A stretch of 64,000 nucleotides of DNA from Amblyomma americanum (taxonomy: Eukaryota; Arthropoda; Arachnida; Ixodida; Ixodidae), in the NCBI RefSeq assembly GCF_052857255.1, contig NC_135498.1, positions 112,033,723-112,097,722 of the forward strand, given 5' to 3'. The position numbers and the translations under genes were made by a program. This document shows positions 48,796-57,829 of this stretch, in pieces (positions within the stretch are counted from its first letter, which is position 1; each line of letters starts with the position of its first letter). Under the pieces are notes generated by a model. The model saw only the letters and a program-made list of their open reading frames with translations. It did no database searches and had not been told where the DNA came from.

Positions 48796-49133
48796 GAGGT
48801 GCGGGGTGACGAGTCCGGCGGCGGCCCTGGTCCCTCGTCGCCGTCCAAGGGCGCCCGCACGCTGGACAAACTGAGCGGCGGCGAGTACATCCGGGGCCTG
48901 CGGCAGCAGCTGGCCGGAGGAGGGCGGCGCCACCTGGACAAGATCAGCGGCGGCGAACTCCTGCGCTCGGCGGAAGACGCCGAGCTGCTGCGCTCGCTGG
49001 TTCCGTACGCGCTGCGGGGGCTCTCCTCATCGGCAGGCCCTGCTGGCCCTCGCAGGGGACTCGACAAGATCGGCGGCGGCGAGTACATCCGCGCGGCTGG
49101 GGCTTTTCCGCCCGGCGCTACGCCGGCCAAAAG
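48796..49133 (+). CDS. Orcokinin precursor, internal exon encoding three B-type orcokinins
   Basis: This exon encodes about 112 residues of a secreted neuropeptide precursor. Three related peptides are visible: TLDKLSGGEYIR (residues 22-33), HLDKISGGELLR (46-57) and GLDKIGGGEYIR (88-99). Two are preceded by Arg-Arg and the first by a single Arg, and each ends in Arg, which fits prohormone convertase cleavage followed by carboxypeptidase trimming. The LDxIGGGxxI core is that of insect orcokinin B. The spacers are Gly/Ser/Pro/Ala-rich. The exon follows a good acceptor (ccctctgtttttcag ending at 48795). The peptide frame begins with GAG at the first exon base, so the upstream exon should end in phase 0. 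There is no start codon or signal peptide here, so the exon is internal. It ends within AAAAG before GCAAGC (a GC donor) and joins the exon at 57193 in phase. The exon is GC-rich, unlike its flanks. The gene identity is firm; the exact exon limits are inferred. Confidence 0.85.
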
Positions 49134-51167
49134 GCAAGCACCGTGCGTATACACCACCGACCCCACGATATACACCTTACTTTATTCCTGTGTGGCTTCT
49201 TGTAGCGTCTTTCCTGCGTTCAGGTCTACCCTCTCCTTTCTACAATGAACTAGTCCCTATATGGGAGTAACAAGGGAGTAAGCTGTCCTCTTGCGCACTG
49301 CCTTTGCTTTCTGTTTAGAATGTGCATGTTTGCAACAGCGTCCTTGAACGGGGAATGCCATCAATAGCCAGCGTTCTTCCACACGCTCGAAGACGGGGTG
49401 GTCCATGAGTGGATAGCCTAAGGTGCCCCGATGCAGCGTTCCTATACTACAGCAACATTGCATCTAGGCACTCTAAGATGGTCGTCGAAACCGTCGCACA
49501 TGCGGTATGTGGTGTGCTGCTGTGATTCCAACATGCTATTCACACTCAGAGATAGAGCGTTAAGTGGACAAGGAAAACGCCAGTTTTGATGAAAGGAAGC
49601 TCAGGCAGTCTTTCCCTCACGTCTCCCCAAAACTGCCCCGACTTAGTTTTTGGCTCGCGCGACCTCACCGTAGATTGCCTGTTGCATGCTACACAGACAC
49701 GACCGATGAAGCTTGTGAGGTGTTCCCGTTTTTAACTATGGGTTAGTGAATGCGCTTTGCTCAGCTCTGTGCGAGTAATGCTGCCATTCTAAACATCCTA
49801 CCATGAAGACGCTTTTGGCAACAAGCTGACGGTAAAACGAATAACGATCCTTAAAAGGAAAGAGGAAAGATGGGGCATGCATGTTTAGAGCCTCTTTGAA
49901 GCCTGTACAAACGTTTGCTTGAACCGCTGCTCTAGTCTCCGAACCATGTTTCAGGTAGCCCAGATGTTTAGACGTACTCTGTTGCCCAAGACGGGATTTG
50001 TTGTCGCTGAGCCATGTGATATTTGGCTCCCAGAACAAAACATCGGTCGCACCCATCACGCCTAACCCTTTTTAAACAACCTCTAGCTTTCGTGGTCTGT
50101 ATTTGCGGCAGAAAAGAATGCCCTAATCGAATGAGTACGCAGTGAAAGTTAAAAAAAAAATTGTTTTCAGCCAGCAAGAAAACGTTTGCGCTCACTCTAC
50201 AGAACGCAGCACAAAATTAAAAAATATACGATCAAACTCGTAGCCAAACAAATAACTAAGCATAAAATGAGCATAAAATCATAACTAGTACCTTTCTGCC
50301 GATGGACTACCTGCATGCTCGGCGGTTTTGTTGTATTCTCGTTCTTATTGTAGTCCTCATAAAATTGGTTTTGTTGTTAGGCTTTAAACAGATGGCACTC
50401 ACCCACGCTCGTGGATCGGCCAAGAATCGGGAGGCAAAGGTTGCTGTACACCTGTACATAATAAAATGAAAAGAAAAGCGCACTCATAAAATTTTCAGTG
50501 TGATGTTCGTGACTTCGGCTTCTTCTTTTAGGTGCACCATGTGCACCTAAACGCAGTCATCAGTTTTTCTCAAAGGAAGACCATGAAACTGTCCATGATA
50601 TATTTCGCTGCAATTAGGTCCAAACAGCACATAGAAGATCGGCACGGTTTTCTTCATTCTGGAATGAAAATTCTGTGCGGCAGGTAAGAGACTTGTGCAA
50701 AAGGTCAGCCCTCTGCGCATTAGAGGACACTCGTATTGAAGGATAGGAAAATTAAACATTTTTTGGTTGTAAGATTATGTGAGATTTAACTGGTTTTAAC
50801 ATTCTGCGCTTCTAAGCTTTCGTTTATTACATAACGCAGAACCAAACAGAGACTGAGAGTGCTGGGGCATAGGTCACTCAGCAACTCCCCGTTCTCTTGG
50901 CACCAAGACGTCGACAGTCCGTTTTCAATTTCTAGCAAGCTTTCATAGCTTTCTTTGTTTTGTGCCTAGGGGCGCTTGGCGAACAGCGTCGCCTGAGCTA
51001 CTGCGAGTTCTTCCGTACACTACGCGACGACCGGCGATGAAAAAAGATTAAGCGAAGACAGGTGTACCCGTTCAGAGCTTCGATGAAAGATGTTCTGTCT
51101 TTCGTCATATAATTTATTGTTCTTTTGCAGTTTTTTTGTGTGCGAAGAAATACATCTGGCTCGAGCC

Positions 51168-51595
51168 CTACTGAAAAATGTATATAGGTTTGAATGGGTC
51201 AACAAATAGGATTATGGCACATTTGATTTGGCTTTATAGGATTGACGTCCCAAAGCGGCTCAGTCTATGAGGGACACCGTAGTGGAGGGCTCCGGGGAAT
51301 TTCGACCACCTGGGGTTCCTAACGAGCACTAACAACGCACAGTACACGGACCTTCCACATTTTTCCTCCATCGAAGTGCTACCGTAGCGGGCGGGTTCTA
51401 ACCCACGACTTGCATGCACTGTATGATGTAAGTGCACGGTAATTAACCACGGGTAATCTAAGTTATACGGAGCCCTCCACTAAGGAGTCTCTCAAAGGCT
51501 GAATCACTTTGGAAGCTTCATCCTATAATGTTAAACGTAATGTGCCATAATCCTATTCGTCGACCTATTCAAACCTGTACACATTTTACAATAGG
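51168..51595. repeat. Large imperfect palindrome made of two head-to-head Ruka 3' halves plus flanks
   Basis: The left arm (about 51168-51348) has a minus-strand Ruka 3' half, and the right arm (about 51415-51595) a plus-strand one. The arms also match outside the SINE: ATAGGATTATGGCACATT on the left pairs with AATGTGCCATAATCCTAT on the right, and AGGTTTGAATGGGTC with GACCTATTCAAACCT. The loop of about 66 bases holds the tRNA B-box region (GCGGGTTCTAACCC) once. Shared flanks mean that the pair arose by inverted duplication of one insertion with its neighbouring DNA, not by two independent insertions. It lies in the orcokinin intron, so the transcript could form a long hairpin. Confidence 0.75.
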
Positions 51596-54569
51596 CCGTG
51601 TTGGATTTATAATTCCAAGTTCAGAATGATTTTCACTTCTTCCTCATTAATTCAATAATCGTGGTTGTAGTTGTCAAGGTGAATATTTCAATGCTACTGA
51701 AGCTAATTTTCTCTCAATGTATTGCACGCATCTCGGTTAGGTCTAGCAACGGTATGAAAGCTAAGGCGCTTTGGTTCGCAGGGATGTGTAACGGGAGCAA
51801 AATATAGCTCTTCAGTGAAAAACAACTTCTGCTGTGCCGCCATAACCTTGAGCGAAATTTACCGCTGCATTTATTAGTGTACACGCAGGAATCTTGCCTA
51901 CTATCTCTTCTCAAGTGTAGCCTCTAAATTTTGCTGCGTCAGCTACCGATCCAAAGTAGCCACGCATATTTCGTACAGTGTTGGCTGCTCGTGTAAGGGC
52001 GACGAACCCAGCTGCAACTATATGTTCTCGGGGTGCAGGAAAGAACTTAAGGTAAACTCCTGCCCAAACTCTAGACATGGAGCGTCAAGACAAAAAATAA
52101 CAAATATTTCTCTCTTTTTTTCTCTACAGACTGATTCGCATTATGCTCCCCAGTACAAGGTGTACGTCGCTGATTTTTTTTTCCTTTCACTCAGGATCAA
52201 TGACCTAAGAAGGCGAGAAACAGCTTCGTTTATTGTGGTGTTTAGGTGAGTTAAGATCTTAGAAAAGGCAAAAAACTTTATTTACCAGGCGACGAATATT
52301 GCGTCCTGCAGAAATGATGATGGGAAAACGAGGGTGGTTGTTTTACGAAGGCTGCGAATTTATCTCTACGACATTACTTCCATCTGCGCCCCTGAGGTGG
52401 CATTTTATAACAACTATCTTTTAACTTCCGGGTGCGAACGAGCATTCCAATTAGGCGTTTAACGTGTGCGCGTGTAGTGCTGTAAGTAGTCACTCTTAGC
52501 CCCATACACTGAAAAAAAATTGCTTTGAATTTTTTACTTTCTTTTTGATGTTGTTTCACAGCAGCCGAACTAATACGTTCTAATATCATTCTTAGATTTA
52601 GTGCCTCAAGCTCAGCCTATATCTGTTACCTTGAACGAACTGTCTTAGAAGTTAGCCTTTCTGTGCGCCTGCAATAATATTTTCGTTGAGCTACTATCTC
52701 CAGTTCACATGAATTGATTTCTAGATTTAACAATAATTAGTGCAATGTCAAGAGCGAGCGAAATTTTTGCGTACTTGGGAATTTTCAAAAAGCATGTATT
52801 TAAACTAGATACAAAACGTTTTCTGAGATCAAGGCTGAAACACTATACTAAATGACAAAATTAAAGCTATCAGCACTGAATTCACTCGTTCAGGAGCATA
52901 GAAAGACGGCAGGATTTTGCGGTCAAAGGATCTGAATAAATGAAGAAGAAAAAGAGCAAACTTGAGCCGCTTTATTGGCTACGTAAGGAAGCTATTGTTT
53001 TAATGACGCGTTCATTCCTGAGTCTTCAGCTGACATTCCCTTCAGGATTTAGTGCGTAGCACGTATCACGCATTCAGCGTGCAAACCCGCAGCTGATCAC
53101 TGCCGAATGGATTCATAAAAAGATGAAAATTGTCTTCAACCTCTCGACGACAAAATCATGTTTAGAACAAAAACCTGCATGGGACTAGAGGCCATGTTTT
53201 GGGGCAGTTTATTTGTCAGTCCAATCTGTTCACCTCAGTACCTATCGGCAACGCAGCCACCGAGTGGCAGTGGTTGTTCCTGACCTTTCCTAAATTTACA
53301 TGAGGAAGCTACCGATGGTAGAGGCGAAAGAAAAAAAAGAATTGGTCGGGAAAATTATCGTTGTAATATACGCCCTTAGAATTTCTGTCAGCTTAAATTA
53401 TTAAAAAGGTGTACGAATTCTTTTTTTACGTTATCGCCTTCACGGTAACCGAGCTGTGACCTCAATCCCTCCATACTACAAAGAGGCAGTGAACGCATTA
53501 TGTGCTGTTCCCTTTTACAGAGTAACTTCTGAAGCACAAACTACAGTTTCTGAATTCCAGGCTCTACGTTTAACAATGATTACAAGATGCAAGAACAGAC
53601 AGTTCATGGTCGAATAAAACCCGCACCACGTTGTCATAGCTGAATAACCGTTAGATTGCCAGTGTCCACGCAAGGTTTCTTCTACGCACGCATTGACAAC
53701 GGTTCGACCGTTCTTTATTAGCGTGCAGCCGCAAGTGTATCAGCGCACACATGAGAACCAAGAAACCTTGAGCATTTCCACACACTGGTCCATCCGTGCG
53801 TATACATTCCCCTCCACCCACACACACACGCAAGCACGCACACACAAATACACGCACACCACACACACGTCAGAAAAGTTTGTCTCTCTGAGAGCTCTGT
53901 GTGGGCGAAATATATTAAGAAACGAAGAAAAAAACATTCGCCGAAAGTGAAGCATGATCTGGGAGCTCAGGTTATCCAATTTGCCGCTGCTCCCGTGTGG
54001 TTTCTCTATCGGACATAAATCTTCGATGGAAACAAAAAAAACTTGTTTCACGTCATAGGCTGTCACACGTGTAGCACACTACAAGATAAGGATCAGTGTC
54101 TCCATGGCTTCATACTTAGCGGAAACAATAAAAACAAATTAAAATGACGTAGAATCAACAAGTGTCATCATCGTTGAGGCAGGAAAATGTAATGCCAATG
54201 ATATTTTATTCCTCACTGACGACGCACTATCGTGGTGCCCGGCGGCACAAATACTAGATAAGTTTACAACCAGAAAAAAAAATATGAATGCCTGAACGCT
54301 TTTTTTTCTTTCCCAGCTTATTTCCTCGACCACTGAAAATGGGAGGGAAAAGAGTTTCCGCGCGACACGGACACGGCGGCGTTTGCGAAGAATTAAGACT
54401 GATAAACTCGGCGGACTGTCAAGATCAGCTCTAGACGGGCACCAACGTCGTTCTTCATTTTGCCCAGTGCTCATTTGCATGTTTGGTGGCATGATCGGTT
54501 CCAGCCTCATCACAAGTGCAGAGGCACTGAATGGATTAAGCCCTAGTTTTCTGTTTACAGCATGGCACT

Positions 54570-54985
54570 CGCCATTTTTTCTCCCTTTCTTCGCGATTAT
54601 TTTTTTATCCTTCTTTCTTGCTTTTTTGCTTTATTTCATTATTTTTAATTATTTCTCTTTTCTCTTTTGTCTCACGCGTGCTGTCTTTCTTATTTCTTCC
54701 CCAGTGCAGGGTAGCCAACCGGAACCTCTTTCTGGTTAACATCCCTGTATTTCCCTCCTCCTCTTTATCTATCTATCTATCTTTATCTTCTCTTGCTGGT
54801 TGGTTACCCCTCTACCTGCTTTTCTTTTCTGTTCTCGTTTCTCTTCTTTCTTCCTAACCTTCTTCGGTTGTTTGCTATTTTTATTTCTTTTCATTTTGAC
54901 CTTTCTTGTCTTTTACAACTTTTATCTTCTTTTGCATGCTTGATTTCCTTTCTTTTTTCTTTTTCTCCGTTTTCATCTAGCGTTT
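54570..54985. repeat. Pyrimidine-rich low-complexity block
   Basis: About 415 bases dominated by TTTC and CTTT on the + strand include a short (TATC)n at 54768-54782. Open frames rich in Phe, Leu and Ser come from the base bias. It lies in the orcokinin intron. Confidence 0.85.
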
Positions 54986-55599
54986 CGGTCAGGTAAAGCT
55001 AAGCATTCAACGTTTTCCCCTGTAAAGCGTGCTCTCGCTGACAAACTACAAAGTAATGCAACGAAGCAAACACGCATGCAAGGAGCTCACGCTCGAAGGC
55101 GGATGCCACTGCTAGTTTGAGGAGAAATGGTACGCGTGCATCCACCCGCTGCCATAATTTGCCCTTTAGGCGATTTACTCGGTTGAATTAATTCTAACGA
55201 TCTACCGCAGGGTTTTTGCCTATCAGGCTAGGGGGTGATGACTGCGTATTTTATCGTGTGATTAATTACGCTAATGGCTTTCGGGCCCTAATGAATCGTT
55301 TGCGTCGTGGCGCTTCGATAATGGACACAACTTTTTAAACAACAATTTCCTTGTCGGTCACTGTAAGGCAAACTACCTCGCATTGCTATTATTTTTCTGA
55401 TGTTGCATCAATAACAATATTAGATGATGGTACGCACTTTGGCGCCATTTTCACTTCCAGCGTGTCATTTCTTCAGCACCCGTAACAAAATATGACGTTT
55501 GTAATGTAATGATTCAGATAAGTAGGGTTCTAACACAGTGGCTTGTAGCTGCCGTCAAGCAAATGTGCGGAAAGTCATGTTAGATGCGGATTATTGTGC

Positions 55600-55995
55600 G
55601 TGCAGTCTCATTTGGGCTTGCCTACGTTCTTCCATTATGGAGCCGACGTATCAGTTTAATCTGCCCTCCCAAAGCTGGAGAGGTGATGATAGTCTGAGTA
55701 CTAGACTGTTGGACTTCAATGAGCCCTTACATAACCGATATGGGCCCATCTAAAATCAACAGGTGCAAGCCCAATGGGGCCATGGTCTGAAGGGGCTTAG
55801 AGGGAGAGAAACAAGGACAAGGGTAGGACACATGAAGAGCGCTAAACCCAAATCATGCCTTACCAACTAGCTAAAACTTCAACTCTGCCCAATGTGGACC
55901 TCCATACGTTCTCCAAATGGGGCCGATGTGCGTAACTGACGGGCTACCCAGCCCTAACTGCTCACAGGGGACTTACCGGGCCACAACTTCCTTTG
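55600..55995. repeat. Degenerate GGGCC/CCAAT minisatellite with an inserted fragment
   Basis: Variants of CCAATGTGGGCCGATGTG recur, for example ATTATGGAGCCGACGT near 55634, GATATGGGCCCAT near 55737, CCAATGGGGCCATGG near 55771, CCAATGTGGACC near 55888 and AAATGGGGCCGATGTG near 55915. About 100 bases around 55785-55885 interrupt the array and resemble the MITE-like element at 3962 (AAGAGCGCT...ACCAACTAGCT). Confidence 0.4.
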
Positions 55996-56251
55996 TTGCC
56001 TAGGTTATCGCAATGCTACTGCTGATTGAGAGTGCAGGTCACAGTGCGCTTAGTGGCCCAAAAACTTCAACGAAACAAAAAGCAGAACATCTCGTTCCTG
56101 ACTTGCCCGACGCTATAAGCCAATGTAGCAAATTGGGCTTGCAGGCGTAACATACCAGAAGCGTACACGAAGGGGGAGGAACACTTAGAGAGGATGAACA
56201 CTGCGTCCCCGTTCCAAGCGTGCTACGCATTACACAGTAACAACATGGAAC

Positions 56252-56331
56252 ATGTACCTCTTAATTCTTCTGCATCTTCCTTTCATAGCAGGCCTTTTTG
56301 TGCTGCAGAATAACTCCATCAGCAGTGGCAA
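56252..56331 (+). other. Candidate alternative first exon for an A-only orcokinin transcript
   Basis: An ATG at 56252 opens a strongly hydrophobic N-terminus (MYLLILLHLPFIAGLFVL), about 0.94 kb before the A-type exon. A GT at 56332 (CAA/GTACGC) would leave two bases of a codon, the phase needed by the exon at 57193, giving Lys directly before FDSLSG. In insects, A and B orcokinins come from alternative transcripts, so an A-only start here would make sense. The donor is mediocre, the frame stays open well past it, an overlapping ATG at 56244 has a better start context, and a phase match has a one-in-three chance of being luck. Confidence 0.13.
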
Positions 56332-57192
56332 GTACGCATACACAGGGCTTCACTTCCGCAGTTTTATAAAAAGAAACATACACTTCTGCCATTATTCCAA
56401 AATGAGCAAATCTTTTCTCTCAGCCTGCGCAATTTTAGCTTTAAAGACGCATCTTCAGTCATTGTTAAAGCCTGCAGAATTTTAAAAGCTGCCTTCATTT
56501 CAGGAGATTTTCTTCCTATGGGAAGAAAATGACATGTCCCTGGGTGAAGCGGAAACCATTATTCCCGAGGAAACAAACTGGAAGCTGGCCAGTTGTGCTC
56601 GTCGGAAAACCAAGAATGGAAACACAAAAAGCTTCGGGACTTTTCAAATTTCGTCTAAGTGAAGAAGAGGCAGCAATAGCTCCATCATAACTCCATCTAT
56701 CGTTCCGAAACGTGCTAACAGCAGCGGGGTTGAATGGAGTATGCCGAGGCGGAGCATTTCAGTGCCAAACTTATACGGGAAAACGAAGCTTACGGAAGAC
56801 AGTGAGCGAAATCTACAAAAAGCAGAAAATGTACTAAAATGAATGGTGAAAACGAATTGCAATATAGTAAAAGTCCGAAAATGACGTACGCGACAGGCGC
56901 GGTCTACTACGCTTAGTGCCTGAAGATAAAGAAATGTGTTGCTTGTATGCCGGGTTTCAAGAAATACAGTTAAAAATCCACTTCCCTGATTTATTTAATC
57001 TTCTTGTTTTTAGTACGGTATCGAGAGACGAATATTGTAGCCTGCGATGTGCACTGTATTAAGTTTGGTCTGTTTGCTCTTTTAGTAAGAGCGCAAGTAA
57101 ACTATTGTAAAAACACGTTTTTATTGAGTGACTTTCAGATTGTTTCCTGCATGCAGCCCAGTGCTGACCCTGGCGATTTTTGATGGTCGCAG

Positions 57193-57379
57193 GTTCGATT
57201 CCCTAAGCGGACTGACGTTTGGCGGCGACCAGGGCGGGCTGCACAAGCGGGGCTACGGCCACGGCGAGTTCGACGAGATCGACCACGCCGGCTGGCCGGG
57301 ATTCTACAAGCGCAACTTCGACGAGATCGACCGGACCGGCTTCGAGGGCTTCTACAAGCGCGCCGTCAGGGACGAGTGA
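57193..57379 (+). CDS. Orcokinin precursor, last coding exon with A-type orcokinin
   Basis: The exon completes a split Arg codon and then encodes 61 residues and a TGA stop at 57377-57379. Its peptides, bounded by Lys-Arg, are FDSLSGLTFGGDQGGLH, GYGHGEFDEIDHAGWPGFY and NFDEIDRTGFEGFY, followed by a short tail, AVRDE. The last peptide has the NFDEIDR[S/T]GF core of arthropod orcokinins, which is diagnostic. The middle one is a divergent orcokinin with an N-terminal extension and His for Arg. The first recalls the FDxxxxGFG orcomyotropin-like peptides of crustacean precursors, which is only an analogy. The acceptor is ggtcgcag ending at 57192, and a CTGAC branch-point match lies about 25 bases before it. 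The first base supplies the third position of the Arg codon left by the exon ending at 49133, so the Lys-Arg site is rebuilt exactly across the intron. Orcokinins are neuronal and gut peptides acting on muscle, ecdysis or clock circuits depending on the arthropod; the role in this species is not shown by sequence. Confidence 0.9.
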
Positions 57380-57823
57380 GCGCGCCCTCCGCCGTTCCAT
57401 CCATCGAGAGACACCCCCCTCCGCCGCCGCCGCCCCGCCACCGTTTTAGGTTCGTACTCACTTTCTCAGCGAGCGTCAACGCCTGTGTTCTGGTGAACGC
57501 CATGACGAACAAGGCAAATGGGTTCGCGCCTGGTAGAGCTTCTTGTACGGTAGTTCTGCAGGGGCCACGCATGTTTCAGAGGATTGCCTGGAGAACGTTG
57601 TCTTAGATGGTAGTGCGTGCCAGCTTGCTTATTAGGTTATTCTATTCATAAGGAGCGACTATACTTTGCCGCACAATTCTTCCTTTTTTTTTCTGACGCT
57701 GCTTTGGCAGAAGATGAAGCTTGCGCAAGCGAATCATTGCATAAACTGCGATCATGACTATCATGTAGGAGGAAAAGGTCATTGGCTCGTATCCGTTGGT
57801 TTTCCGTTTCTGGTGGCTTGATA

Positions 57824-57829
57824 AATAAA
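57824..57829 (+). terminator. Possible polyadenylation signal of the orcokinin gene
   Basis: An AATAAA hexamer occurs about 445 bases after the orcokinin stop codon and is the first perfect one I noticed downstream. The stretch between has no coding signal and would be the 3' UTR. Such hexamers are common by chance in AT-rich DNA, and a later one sits near 58738, so the assignment is tentative. Confidence 0.35.

Larger units (their letters stand above)
49134..57192 (+). other. Orcokinin intron with GC donor (GC-AG)
   Basis: This is the intron between the B-type and A-type exons, about 8.06 kb. The 5' end reads AAAAG then GCAAGC, matching the known GC-donor consensus AG/GCAAGT at all but the last position. 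The 3' end is ggtcgcag. A GT donor nine bases further on (GTGCGT at 49143) would also keep phase but is weak upstream (ACC before GT). The intron holds the Ruka palindrome at 51168-51595, a perfect 25-base hairpin at 50527-50551, a (CA)-rich patch near 53816-53872, a pyrimidine-rich block at 54570-54985 and the degenerate minisatellite at 55600-55995. I see no convincing complete gene inside it. Without transcripts, the donor choice is an inference from consensus and phase. Confidence 0.65.

Noticed and set aside
54383..54996. Membrane-protein-like frames rich in Phe and Leu
   Set aside because: They arise from the pyrimidine-rich tract, not from a coding sequence.
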